This document shows positions 34,381 through 42,315 of a DNA stretch of 60,605 nucleotides, one piece after another; position 1 is the first letter of the stretch, and each line of letters begins with the position of its first letter. The notes below the pieces were generated by a model. The model did not search any database, had not been told where the DNA came from, and saw nothing but the letters and a program-made list of their open reading frames with translations. A program made the position numbers and the translations under genes. This stretch comes from Gluconobacter aidae (GTDB lineage: Bacteria; Pseudomonadota; Alphaproteobacteria; Acetobacterales; Acetobacteraceae), in NCBI RefSeq assembly GCF_009547075.1, contig NZ_WIPH01000015.1:1-60605 (forward strand), written 5' to 3'.

Positions 34381-35577
34381 ATGAGTGAACTCCTGAGCGT
34401 TACACGGGCCATGGAGCTTGTGCTGGATTATGCCGGCAGCTTCGGGACCGAGACGGTTGATCTGACGATGGCAGCCGGGCGCATCCTCCAGCAGGCGGTT
34501 CGCGCTGAACGCGCCCAGCCACCTTATGACCGGGTGATGATGGATGGCATTGCCTTCCGCCACGGAAGCGGTCCGGCGCTGGTGTCGCACGGAATCCAGC
34601 GTGCCGGCGCACCCGGTCAGGTGTTGCCGGAGGGACATGCCTGTCTCGAAGTCATGACGGGTGCCGTGCTGCCTGAAGGTGCGGATACGGTCGTTCCGGT
34701 CGAACGTCTCGTTCGTGAAGGCCGGCTGATCCGCTTTGAAGAGGGTTATGAGCCGCGCAAAGGGCAGTTTATCCATCGCCGGGGTTCCGACTGTGCGGCG
34801 GGCAGGGAGCTTCTCGCGCCAGGCCAGAGGCTTGATGGCCCCGCACTCGCGGTTCTGGCGGGAAATGGTCATGCGCAGGTCAGCGTATCGCGGATTCCGT
34901 CCATCGGGATCGTGGCCACGGGCGATGAGCTTGTGGATGTCAGTGCGTCGGTGCGGGACTGGGAAATCCGGCGTTCCAACGAATACGCCCTGACGGGTGC
35001 GCTACTGTCGCGCGGGTTCAACTGTATCGAGCGGTCCGTTGTCTCCGATGATCTCGCGGAGACGGTCGTGGCCCTTCGTGAACAGCTTTTGCGTCATGAC
35101 GTCCTGATCCTGAGCGGGGGTGTGTCGATGGGGGCGTTCGATCATGTTCCCAGGGCGCTGTCGAAAATCGGGGTGGAGCGGGTCTTCCACAAGGTGGCGC
35201 AGCGTCCGGGCAAGCCGCTTTGGTTTGGTGTGGGGCCAGAGGGACAGCGCGTGTTCGGTCTGCCGGGCAATCCGGTGTCTGCCACGACCTGTGGTGTGCG
35301 GTATGTCATGCCCATGCTGCTGGCGGGGCAGCGGCTGTGCCGTCCCGAGCCTTATACGGTCATGCTCGATGCGGAGGCCGATCTGATCCCGACTCTCACC
35401 CGGTTCCTGCCGGTCAAAGTCCGCCATGACGCTACGGGCCAGGCGCTGGCAACACCGTGCCCGATGCCGACCTCCGGAGATTTCAGCTTCCTGGCGTCCA
35501 CGGACGGATTTGTGGAACTGCCGCATGGTGACGGTGTGGCGCCCCGTGGAACAGCCGCGATGTTTCATGGCTGGTAA
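34381..35577 (+). CDS. moeA: Molybdopterin molybdenumtransferase MoeA
   Basis: MoeA inserts molybdate into adenylylated molybdopterin. The 398-residue protein has the MoeA hallmarks YDRVMMDGIAFR, GIVATGDELVD, LILSGGVSMGAFDHV and FGLPGNPVSATTC. I start at ATG 34381, preceded by GGAGCGGAA; an open frame to 34297 lacks conserved sequence. Its stop overlaps the moaA start by 11 nt. Confidence 0.95.
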   Translation: MSELLSVTRAMELVLDYAGSFGTETVDLTMAAGRILQQAVRAERAQPPYDRVMMDGIAFRHGSGPALVSHGIQRAGAPGQVLPEGHACLEVMTGAVLPEGADTVVPVERLVREGRLIRFEEGYEPRKGQFIHRRGSDCAAGRELLAPGQRLDGPALAVLAGNGHAQVSVSRIPSIGIVATGDELVDVSASVRDWEIRRSNEYALTGALLSRGFNCIERSVVSDDLAETVVALREQLLRHDVLILSGGVSMGAFDHVPRALSKIGVERVFHKVAQRPGKPLWFGVGPEGQRVFGLPGNPVSATTCGVRYVMPMLLAGQRLCRPEPYTVMLDAEADLIPTLTRFLPVKVRHDATGQALATPCPMPTSGDFSFLASTDGFVELPHGDGVAPRGTAAMFHGW

Positions 35578-36601
35578 CCAGACGTCAGCCCTGACCGATC
35601 GTTTCAGCCGTCCGCTGCATGATCTGCGGATTTCCGTCATGGACCGCTGCAATTTCCGCTGCCCGTACTGCATGCCGGAAGCGACCTATCACGAGCATTT
35701 CCGCTTTCTGGAGCCGAAAGAACGCCTGAGCTTCGACGAGATCGAGCGTGTGGCGCGTGTGGCGGTCTCACTTGGTGTCCGCAAGCTGCGTCTGACGGGT
35801 GGGGAGCCGTTGCTGCGTCCGAAACTGCCGGAACTTGTGGCGCGTCTGGCCGCCATCGAGGGTGTGGAAGACATTGCCCTGACTACGAACGGGGTTCTGC
35901 TGGAGCGGCATGTCCGGGATCTGAAAGCAGCCGGGCTGAATCGCGTGACGGTCAGTCTCGATAGTCTGGATCCGGCGGTCTTTGCCCGGATGAGTGGCGG
36001 ACGGGCGCAGCTTGAACCGGTTCTGGATGCGATCGACAGTGCCGCGCAGGCGGGATTTTCAGGTGGCGTGAAGCTCAATACCGTCATTCAGCGGGGGCTG
36101 AACGATGCTGGTGTCGAGGCTCTGGCCGAACGGTTCCGTCATACGGGGGTCGTATTGCGATTCATCGAATATATGGATGTCGGGACGCGCAATCACTGGG
36201 AGCGGGCGGAGGTGGTTCCATCGCGCGAACTGCTGGAGCGGATTGATGCGCACTGGTCACTTGAAGCGGTGGACGCACAGTATCGCGGAGAAGTGGCGCG
36301 CCGCTACCGCTATCGCGATGGAGCCGGGGAAGTTGGCTTCATTTCCTCCGTGACCGCCCCATTCTGCGGGGACTGCTCGCGGGCGCGGCTGTCGTCGGAA
36401 GGGCAGCTTTATACCTGTCTGTTCGCCTCGGATGGCACGGATCTGCGCACGCTTTTACGCAGCGATGCGGATGACGCAGCCCTGCGCGACTTACTGGCCG
36501 AGGTGTGGCGCCGCCGGGCGGACAGGTATAGTGAGGAACGGGCCGCTTCTTCGGATGCGCCCGCACGACGCCGCATCGAGATGAACTATATCGGCGGCTA
36601 G
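35567..36601 (+). CDS. moaA: GTP 3',8-cyclase MoaA
   Basis: A radical SAM enzyme of 344 residues that begins molybdopterin synthesis from GTP together with MoaC. The N-terminal cluster motif is CNFRCPYCMPE, SAM contact RLTGGEPLLR, and the C-terminal cluster motif is FCGDCSRARLSSEGQLYTC. The protein ends in GG, as the family should, which supports a complete frame. The start ATG lies inside the end of moeA. Confidence 0.97.
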   Translation: MAGNQTSALTDRFSRPLHDLRISVMDRCNFRCPYCMPEATYHEHFRFLEPKERLSFDEIERVARVAVSLGVRKLRLTGGEPLLRPKLPELVARLAAIEGVEDIALTTNGVLLERHVRDLKAAGLNRVTVSLDSLDPAVFARMSGGRAQLEPVLDAIDSAAQAGFSGGVKLNTVIQRGLNDAGVEALAERFRHTGVVLRFIEYMDVGTRNHWERAEVVPSRELLERIDAHWSLEAVDAQYRGEVARRYRYRDGAGEVGFISSVTAPFCGDCSRARLSSEGQLYTCLFASDGTDLRTLLRSDADDAALRDLLAEVWRRRADRYSEERAASSDAPARRRIEMNYIGG

Positions 36602-36632
36602 AATCGGTGACCAGACCGGGAGATCGAAGACG

Positions 36633-37115
36633 ATGAAGACGCTCACCCATGTCAACGAGCGCGGCGAGGATCCGCGCATGGTCGATATCAGCGGCAAGGA
36701 TGTGACGGAACGCAGCGCTCATGCCCAGGCGCGTCTGGTTTTTCCGTCCGAAATGGCGCGGACCTTGTCTGAAGCCGGGTTCATGACGGCCAAGGGGGCG
36801 GTGCTGACCGTGGCGCAGATTGCGGGCGTGATGGGCGTGAAATCGACGTCGCAGCTCATTCCGCTGTGTCATCCGCTCTCGCTCAGTGGCTGCCGGGTGG
36901 ATATCACGATCGAAGGTGATGAGGCGGTGATTGACTGCCGCGTCTCGTGCAAGGGACGGACGGGCGTGGAAATGGAGGCGCTGACCGGGGCTTCTGTTGC
37001 CGCACTCACGATTTACGACATGTGCAAGGCCATGTCCCACGACATGGTCATCCGCGAGGTCCGGCTGATGGGCAAAGCAGGCGGCAAGCGCGACTTCCAG
37101 CGGATTGAAGCATGA
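36633..37115 (+). CDS. moaC: Cyclic pyranopterin monophosphate synthase MoaC
   Basis: A 160-residue enzyme that turns the MoaA product into cyclic pyranopterin monophosphate. Key stretches are VKSTSQLIPLCHPL, TGVEMEALTGASVAALTIYDM with catalytic residues, and the final KAGGKRDF. It starts 31 nt after moaA and overlaps the mobA-moaD gene by 4 nt. Confidence 0.96.
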   Translation: MKTLTHVNERGEDPRMVDISGKDVTERSAHAQARLVFPSEMARTLSEAGFMTAKGAVLTVAQIAGVMGVKSTSQLIPLCHPLSLSGCRVDITIEGDEAVIDCRVSCKGRTGVEMEALTGASVAALTIYDMCKAMSHDMVIREVRLMGKAGGKRDFQRIEA

Positions 37116-37951
37116 CACCACTTTACGGGCTGATCCTTGCGGGCGGTGCCAGCAAACGCATGGGAACGGACAAGGCCGCGCTCGATTATCATGGCAAACC
37201 GCAGCTTCAGGCGGCGTTCGAAGCTCTGACGCCTGTGGTGGAGCGGTGTTTCGTATCGGTGAGGCCGGATCAGGCGTCCGACCCGCTGCGCTCCAGCTTT
37301 CCGCAGATCATCGATACGGTAGACGTTGACGGACCGACGGCCGGGCTGCTGTCGGCCCATCGGGATTATCCGGATGTGGCCTGGCTGGTTCTGGCCTGTG
37401 ATCTGCCGATGCTGGATCGCGGCACGCTCGATACCCTGATCGCCGCAAGGGATGGAGAGCATGTGGCCGTGTCCTATCGCAGCGAGCATGACGGCTTGTC
37501 CGAACCACTCTGCGCCATCTGGGAGCCGGAGGCGCTTGATCGACTGGAAAAGCAGGTCGCGGGCGGGCGCATCTGTCCGCGCAAACTGCTGATCAACAGC
37601 CCGACGAAGCTGCTGGAGCCGCATCGGCATGGTGCGCTCGACAACATCAACACGCCGGAGGAACGCGAGGATGCGGCCCGGCGCCTGAAGGATCAGCCGG
37701 GAGGGCCGATGATTCGCCTGACACTGGAATATTTCGCGCAGCTCCGGGAGCTTGCCGGAACGCGGGAGCAGTCGCTTGAGACCGCCTTCGCGACCGTGGG
37801 GCCGCTTTATGAGGAACTGCGAGAGAAATACGCTTTCCCATTTGAAGCCTCAAAGCTTCGCGTGGCGATCAACGGGGATTTTGCGCCCTGGACACAGACG
37901 TTGAAGGACGGGGACCATATCGTGTTCATTCCGCCGGTGACAGGCGGATGA
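37112..37951 (+). CDS. MobA-MoaD in-frame fusion (guanylyltransferase plus sulfur carrier)
   Basis: One continuous frame of 279 residues. Residues 1 to about 190 are a MobA-type guanylyltransferase with LILAGGASKRMGTDKAAL and LACDLPMLD. From M200 the sequence MIRLTLEYFAQLRELAG starts a complete MoaD, ending in the required free TGG. ATG 37709 has GGGAGG at 37699-37704, so MoaD may also be made alone by internal initiation; no stop separates the domains. Neighbours are moaC and moaE, and the MoaD part should form molybdopterin synthase with MoaE. The MobA part would add GMP to the cofactor. Confidence 0.9.
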   Translation: MTPLYGLILAGGASKRMGTDKAALDYHGKPQLQAAFEALTPVVERCFVSVRPDQASDPLRSSFPQIIDTVDVDGPTAGLLSAHRDYPDVAWLVLACDLPMLDRGTLDTLIAARDGEHVAVSYRSEHDGLSEPLCAIWEPEALDRLEKQVAGGRICPRKLLINSPTKLLEPHRHGALDNINTPEEREDAARRLKDQPGGPMIRLTLEYFAQLRELAGTREQSLETAFATVGPLYEELREKYAFPFEASKLRVAINGDFAPWTQTLKDGDHIVFIPPVTGG

Positions 37952-38460
37952 GCCGCTTTCGCATGGCGTCCGCGCCCGTGGACCTGAACGTGCTGCGCGA
38001 GGATCTGCATCTGGCTGAGGCAGGCGGATTCTGCACGTTTGAAGGCTGGGTCCGCAACAGGAACGAGGGCCGTCCGGTGGATGGTCTGGAATATGAATCC
38101 TATGAGGCGCTGGCCCAGCTCGAAGGCGAGCGGATCGTGGCCGAGGCGCTGGAGCGTTTCGAGATCAGCCAGGCCGTGGCGATGCATCGCACGGGCAGCC
38201 TGAAGGTTGGGGATGTCGCGGTCTGGATCGGCGTTTCGGCGCCGCACCGGGATGCGGCGTTCCGGGCCTGTCGCTACATCATCGACGAGATCAAGCATCG
38301 CGTGCCCGTCTGGAAGAAAGAGCACTATCTGGACGGGGATGCCAAATGGGTGGCCTGCCATCACTGCCAGACCGCGCCGCGTGTCTCGGAGACGGGGACG
38401 CACGATCACGATCATGGCCACGGTCACGATCATGGAAGCTGCGGCCACCATCATCACTGA
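37948..38460 (+). CDS. moaE: Molybdopterin synthase catalytic subunit MoaE with His-rich tail
   Basis: MoaE transfers sulfur from MoaD to form molybdopterin. The 170-residue protein has the expected core: FEGWVRNRNEGRPV, LEYESYEALA, MHRTGSLKVGD, VSAPHRDAAFRACRY and VPVWKKEHY with the catalytic lysine. The last 19 or so residues are almost only His, Asp and Gly (HDHDHGHGHDHG then HHHH), a metal-binding-like tail not needed for the reaction. It overlaps the mobA-moaD gene by 4 nt and is followed by a terminator. Confidence 0.95.
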   Translation: MSRFRMASAPVDLNVLREDLHLAEAGGFCTFEGWVRNRNEGRPVDGLEYESYEALAQLEGERIVAEALERFEISQAVAMHRTGSLKVGDVAVWIGVSAPHRDAAFRACRYIIDEIKHRVPVWKKEHYLDGDAKWVACHHCQTAPRVSETGTHDHDHGHGHDHGSCGHHHH

Positions 38461-38470
38461 CTGAGCGTTT

Positions 38471-38508
38471 CCGCGGGGCCATATCTTTATGCCCTGCGGA
38501 GCGTTTTT
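38471..38508 (+). terminator. Rho-independent terminator of moe/moa operon
   Basis: CCGCGGGGC (38471-38479) pairs with GCCCTGCGG (38491-38499) with one G-T pair, 11-nt loop, then AGCG and a TTTTT run (38504-38508). Confidence 0.85.
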
Positions 38509-38516
38509 AAGTTGTA

Positions 38517-38535
38517 ATTGCAAATCATTCTCAAT
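38517..38535. promoter_or_regulatory. Fur-box-like iron operator
   Basis: ATTGCAAAT-C-ATTCTCAAT (38517-38535) is a 9-1-9 imperfect palindrome that matches the 7-1-7 form of the Fur box (TGATAAT-N-ATTATCA) at 11 of 14 positions. It lies 38 bases before the ATG of the next gene and just past the moa terminator. Regulation by Fur is inferred from the motif only. Confidence 0.65.
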
Positions 38536-38572
38536 TAGGGTGATTCCGGTTCTGCTGATTCGGAGTTTTCCC

Positions 38573-39163
38573 ATGACACGGCTGTCACTTTCCCTGTCCG
38601 ACCTCTGCTGCTGTGAACGCCTCGCGCTGTGGAGTATCCGCTGCCTCATCAGCCATTACCGCCTGCCAGGCTGTCCCGAGACAAAAACGACCGACGGTCT
38701 GTTTCCTGTCTGTTTCCGCCCGGCCCTCGATGCCGCGGAAGGAGCTTTTGCGGACGCCACCCATCTCCTGAAGGTTGCGGATCAGCCACGGCTTGCGGTG
38801 AACCCACCGGGCATGCAGTCCCTGACGGCGCTGGAGGAACGCTTCCTGCGCGGGATCATCGCGGCTCAGAACGAGGGCCAGCGCGAGGTTTTCGTGCTTC
38901 TGGCAGAAGTCTTCCCCGACAGATTTGTCCAGGGCTGCCTGGCCACCGCGCTGACCCTGCTGGCGGACTGTCTTGCAGGAGCCGGGCACTGGCTGCCCAA
39001 GAAACTGCTGAAAGACGAGACCACGATTTCGGGGGGAGGGGCGCTGTCCTCGATCAACCGCTGGCGGTCGGTCAGCCCGTCGCGCATGCGGGTTCTGTGG
39101 CCGCAGGATAGCGGGCCTTTACATGCTGGCATGTCGCATGGCGCCAGCCGGGTGATGCACTGA
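38573..39163 (+). CDS. Unknown protein under Fur-like box
   Basis: A 196-residue protein I do not recognise. It opens with three adjacent cysteines (SLSDLCCCERLALWS), then two more hydrophobic, cysteine-containing patches (SIRCLISHYRL and QGCLATALTLLADCLAGAG) and a basic C-terminus. No signal peptide is obvious. ATG 38573 lies downstream of a Fur-like operator, and the stop overlaps the start of a small membrane-protein gene (TGATG), so the two form an operon. Iron-related function is inferred only from the operator. Confidence 0.72.
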   Translation: MTRLSLSLSDLCCCERLALWSIRCLISHYRLPGCPETKTTDGLFPVCFRPALDAAEGAFADATHLLKVADQPRLAVNPPGMQSLTALEERFLRGIIAAQNEGQREVFVLLAEVFPDRFVQGCLATALTLLADCLAGAGHWLPKKLLKDETTISGGGALSSINRWRSVSPSRMRVLWPQDSGPLHAGMSHGASRVMH

Positions 39164-39378
39164 TGATGTCGCTGAGTGGACGCTCCGCCCGGAACGGGGC
39201 AACACCGCAGCGCCGGGGACTTGAGGAGCTGGAACATATGACGGTCTGTCTGTTGCTGCTGGCTGTCGGAGTGGTCGGGTTCTGCTGGCTGGCCTGCCTG
39301 AACCTCGAAATTTCCGCAGATGATCTGCTGTCCGCGCTGGGATACCAGTCCGGGCTGGAAGCGTCTTTCAGGAACTGA
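39163..39378 (+). CDS. Small single-span membrane protein
   Basis: A 71-residue protein with a basic N-terminus (GRSARNGATPQRRGLEEL) and one hydrophobic span of about 22 residues (MTVCLLLLAVGVVGFCWLACL) with two cysteines, then a short acidic tail. ATG 39163 overlaps the upstream stop; a second ATG at 39166 is equally possible. The family is not recognised. It is coupled to the preceding Fur-box gene and may be its membrane partner, which is inference. Confidence 0.6.
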   Translation: MMSLSGRSARNGATPQRRGLEELEHMTVCLLLLAVGVVGFCWLACLNLEISADDLLSALGYQSGLEASFRN

Positions 39379-39394
39379 GGCTCCCGAAGCGCTT

Positions 39395-39424
39395 CCTGAA
39401 CACTCAGTCCCTGAACACTCAGTC
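39395..39424. repeat. Perfect 15-bp tandem duplication at mop stop codon
   Basis: CCTGAACACTCAGTC is repeated twice in a row (39395-39409 and 39410-39424). The stop codon of the molbindin gene (39421-39419, minus) lies in the second copy. Confidence 0.9.
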
Positions 39425-39601
39425 TACGCCGACCATGACGCTGGAAGCCTTGATGACGGCATAGGCCTCTTTGCCGACTTCGAGGCCAAGATCCGCGACG
39501 GCTTCATTGGTAATGGCGCTGGTGATGACCGTGCCGTTGACATCGATGGTGATGTGGGACGTCGTCGCGCCCTTGAGCTGGTTACGTGCGCTGAGCTTCA
39601 T
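39419..39601 (-). CDS. Molbindin-like TOBE domain protein
   Basis: A 60-residue protein, the full length of a single molbindin (Mop) domain. It has the TOBE pattern MKLSARNQLKGATTSHITID, TSAITNEAVADLGLEVG and AYAVIKASSVMVG. Such proteins bind molybdate or tungstate in oligomers and buffer the cellular pool. GGAAGG precedes the ATG at 39601; an in-frame ATG five codons upstream is less likely. It lies close to the molybdenum cofactor operon but on the opposite strand. Confidence 0.9.
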   Translation of the reverse strand: MKLSARNQLKGATTSHITIDVNGTVITSAITNEAVADLGLEVGKEAYAVIKASSVMVGVD

Positions 39602-39690
39602 GAAAAAACCTTCCACAAGGATGGCAGACAGGAATGCCTGTCTGTTTCATATCGGAAGGCTTTACGCCCGCGTCCAGAGAGAGGGCGTTT

Positions 39691-40830
39691 TCAGATGTAA
39701 TATTCGGCCAGCGGCGGGAAGCCGTTGAAGCCCACAGAGGCGTAGGTCGAGACATATGCGCCCGTGGCGAGGATCTCGACGCGGTCCCCACATTCCAAAG
39801 AGTCGGGGAGGGGAATGCGGTTCTTCTCGTACATGATGTCCACGCCATCGCAGCTTGGGCCAGCGACCACGCAGGGGGAGCGGCTGGCGTCGTCTGAATC
39901 GCGGGACGTGCGGAACGTGTAGCGGATGGCTTCACCTTCCGTCTCGGCCAGGCCACCGAAGCGCCCGATATCAAGATAGACCCAGCGCGGATCGGTTACG
40001 GCACCGCCGCGACGGCTGACGAGGATGACCTCGCTCGACACCACGCCGGACTGCCCGACCATGTAGCGGCCTGGCTCCAGCAGGATTTCAGGCGCACCGT
40101 CCGGGAAATGTGTCCTGAGGGACGCATGGATCGTGTCGGCGAAATCCTGAACGGAGGGTACGTTCTCGCGGTAATGCGTCGGGAACCCGCCACCCAGATT
40201 GAGCATCTGGAGGTTCACGCCCTGCGCGCGCAGATCATGATACAGGCCGGCCGCCTTGGCGATCGCATGATCGTAAGCGGCAACGCCCGTCTGCTGGCTG
40301 CCGACATGGAAGGACAGGCCGTAAGGCTTCAGGCCCAGTTCACGGGCACGCAGCATCAGCGCGCGCGCGTTGCCCAGCGTGGTGCCGAACTTGCGCGACA
40401 GGGGCCAGTCCGCGCCTTCGTTCTCGACTGCGAGGCGGCAGAAAACGCGCGCGCCGGGAGCGTGTTTTGCAAGTTTTTCCAGTTCTTCGATGCTGTCGAA
40501 AACGAACAGGCTGATGCCCAGATCATGCGCTTCGCGGATCCATTCGGCTTTCTTCAGCGTGTTGCCGTAGGAAATCCGGTCCGGCGTTGCGCCAGCGTCC
40601 AGGCACATCCGGATTTCCGCGATGGATGCGGCATCGAAGGACGAGCCCAGGCCCACGAGGCGATCGAGGATGGCCGGGGCCGGGTTGGCCTTGATGGCGT
40701 AGTAGATTTTCGCTTCCGGGAGTGCATCGTGCAGGGCACGGTAATGCGCCCCGACGACGTCGAGATCGACGACGAGGCAAGGGGTTGCCGGCTGTTGCTC
40801 GGCAAGGAAGCGGGTGATTTTGGGAGTCAT
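39691..40830 (-). CDS. Ornithine decarboxylase (type III fold, eukaryote-like)
   Basis: A PLP enzyme of 379 residues in the alanine-racemase-fold decarboxylase group. The PLP lysine lies in YYAIKANPAP, followed by LSFHVGSQ, NLGGGFPTHY, the phosphate-binding LLEPGRYMVG, and the catalytic cysteine region GPSCDGVD. These fit ornithine decarboxylase, which makes putrescine; lysine/ornithine dual use in this group is possible. ATG 40830 is preferred; a TTG nine bases upstream is in frame. The 413-bp upstream region carries a candidate leader peptide. Confidence 0.92.
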   Translation of the reverse strand: MTPKITRFLAEQQPATPCLVVDLDVVGAHYRALHDALPEAKIYYAIKANPAPAILDRLVGLGSSFDAASIAEIRMCLDAGATPDRISYGNTLKKAEWIREAHDLGISLFVFDSIEELEKLAKHAPGARVFCRLAVENEGADWPLSRKFGTTLGNARALMLRARELGLKPYGLSFHVGSQQTGVAAYDHAIAKAAGLYHDLRAQGVNLQMLNLGGGFPTHYRENVPSVQDFADTIHASLRTHFPDGAPEILLEPGRYMVGQSGVVSSEVILVSRRGGAVTDPRWVYLDIGRFGGLAETEGEAIRYTFRTSRDSDDASRSPCVVAGPSCDGVDIMYEKNRIPLPDSLECGDRVEILATGAYVSTYASVGFNGFPPLAEYYI

Positions 40831-40857
40831 GACACTCAATTCCCAGAACCGGACTCG

Positions 40858-41061
40858 TCAGGGAACGATATCGCCCTGCGAGTGTGTTGCGAAACGGTCG
40901 AACGGACCGGCGAATAGCGGGAATCCACAAAGAGTGGATTCCTGAAGGCCAGAACGCTTGACGTCGTTGCGTAACCTCGAGTGGGCCAGTGGCACGTGCG
41001 TTGCTGCGTGGGGGCGGGATATGGAACCAAATCTTCCTGCGTGCAACCGATAATTTTGCAT
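40858..41061 (-). CDS. Candidate leader peptide upstream of ornithine decarboxylase
   Basis: A frame of 67 codons from ATG 41061 to TGA at 40858, in the leader of the decarboxylase gene. The predicted peptide is rich in Arg, His, Ser and Phe, for example RLHAGRFGSISRPHAATHVP and FPLFAGPFDRFATHS near its end. E. coli speF is controlled by an ornithine-sensing arrest peptide (SpeFL) also rich in His, Arg and Phe, and alphaproteobacterial ornithine decarboxylase genes carry the speF leader RNA. No good ribosome binding site precedes this ATG, so the call is tentative. Confidence 0.45.
   Translation of the reverse strand: MQNYRLHAGRFGSISRPHAATHVPLAHSRLRNDVKRSGLQESTLCGFPLFAGPFDRFATHSQGDIVP
40920..40942 (-). 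promoter_or_regulatory. Perfect 9-bp hairpin in ornithine decarboxylase leader
   Basis: GGAATCCAC (40920-40928) and GTGGATTCC (40934-40942) form a perfect inverted repeat with a 5-nt loop. It lies inside the candidate leader-peptide frame, about 90 bases before the decarboxylase ATG. It could act as an anti-terminator or translation switch. Confidence 0.5.
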
Positions 41062-41243
41062 TGTGATGGTTTTGCCAATATTGGTGAGTTGAATCAGGGC
41101 GAATTCGGAACGCTGAAGGCATCTTCCGCGTCTGTGCTGGTGGATGCTGTTCAATCCGGGCCTGTCGTTACGGACATCCGGCATGGAACGGCAAAGACGC
41201 CAAGACTGCTGCCCCCAACAGGAAACTGCCGAGGACACCCTGC

Positions 41244-42290
41244 GTGAGTTTGACCCCCGAATCTGCGACCCTCTCCGGTTCCCGAACCGTGTCGGGACGT
41301 GCCGTACCTTCGGAAACCGGACACACACCTGTCGTGGCCGGCATGGTTGATCCGGACGGCACATCGTCTCCGGACCGGCTGCACCATGCGGCCTGGCGCG
41401 TCATCGCGAAGCATCTGTTCGCCGAAGTGGGCTCAAGCCAGACATCGCTGTCGGCTGCGGGGTGCGCCTTCTATGCCACGCTTTCCCTTTTTCCGGCCAT
41501 TTCCAGCCTGATCTCCCTCTACGGTCTGGCCTTTGATCTTCAGACAGTCGAGCCTCAGCTCGAAGTCCTCCGCCATCTGCTGCCGCCCTCGGCTTATGAC
41601 CTGATCGGGGACCGGATTCACGAACTGATTTCCCAGCCTCATTCATCCCTGACGATCGGGCTGATCTTCTCGCTCGCGGTCGCCCTGTGGTCAGCCTCGG
41701 CGAGCACGAAGTCGATCCTTTCCGCGCTCAACATGGCCTATAATGCCCAGGAAACCCGGAGCTTCCTGAAGTTCCAGGCCATCGCACTGTCCACTACGCT
41801 GACGGCTATTCTGGGGGCTGCGCTGACACTGGCCCTGATGGTGGCCGCACCGGCACTGGTGGATTATCTGCCGCGTCATGTCAGTTTCCTGAGCGATCCG
41901 CCATTTCCGGTTGATCTGCTGCTCTCTTACGGCGCGCCGATGGTCGTGCACACGCTCGCGCCGCTTCTGATGCTGCTGTTCGTCTTCATCGCGGTGACGC
42001 TGCTCTACCGCTTTGCACCCTGCCGTGTGCATACGCAGTGGCGCTGGATTTTTCCAGGTTCGGCACTGGCGACCATTTTGTGGGTCATCACGTCGCTCGG
42101 CTTTTCATGGTATGTCGCGCATTTCGCGAGCTACGGCGCAACCTACGGGCCGCTTGGTGCCGTGGCTGCCATCATGATGTGGTTTTTCGTGAGTGCGTAT
42201 GTCGTTCTGTTCGGGGCGGAACTGAATGCCAGCCTCGAAGCCCGGGCCGGTCAGAGTCAGGAAGTCCCCCCTCAGACCGGCGCAGCCTGA
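41244..42290 (+). CDS. YihY/BrkB family inner-membrane protein
   Basis: A 348-residue protein with about six membrane helices. Family hallmarks are LSAAGCAFYATLSLFPAISSLIS, the LWSASASTKSILSALNMAYN stretch, and YGPLGAVAAIMMWFFVSAYVVLFGAELNA at the end. An N-terminal polar extension of about 50 residues precedes the first helix; GTG 41244 is the farthest start, and ATG 41343 is another option. The function of the family is unsettled (formerly annotated as ribonuclease BN or as a virulence factor). Confidence 0.9.
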   Translation: MSLTPESATLSGSRTVSGRAVPSETGHTPVVAGMVDPDGTSSPDRLHHAAWRVIAKHLFAEVGSSQTSLSAAGCAFYATLSLFPAISSLISLYGLAFDLQTVEPQLEVLRHLLPPSAYDLIGDRIHELISQPHSSLTIGLIFSLAVALWSASASTKSILSALNMAYNAQETRSFLKFQAIALSTTLTAILGAALTLALMVAAPALVDYLPRHVSFLSDPPFPVDLLLSYGAPMVVHTLAPLLMLLFVFIAVTLLYRFAPCRVHTQWRWIFPGSALATILWVITSLGFSWYVAHFASYGATYGPLGAVAAIMMWFFVSAYVVLFGAELNASLEARAGQSQEVPPQTGAA

Positions 42291-42315
42291 CAGTCAGGTC
42301 AGGCCGCCGTAAAGA

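Larger units (their letters stand above)
40831..41243. other. 413-bp leader/intergenic region of ornithine decarboxylase and YihY gene
   Basis: The region lies between divergent genes. On the minus strand it contains a 67-codon frame ending 27 nt before the decarboxylase ATG, with a 9-bp hairpin inside it. The part closest to the YihY gene, 41062-41243, shows nothing clear. Long conserved leaders before ornithine decarboxylase genes are known in alphaproteobacteria (speF leader RNA). Confidence 0.55.
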
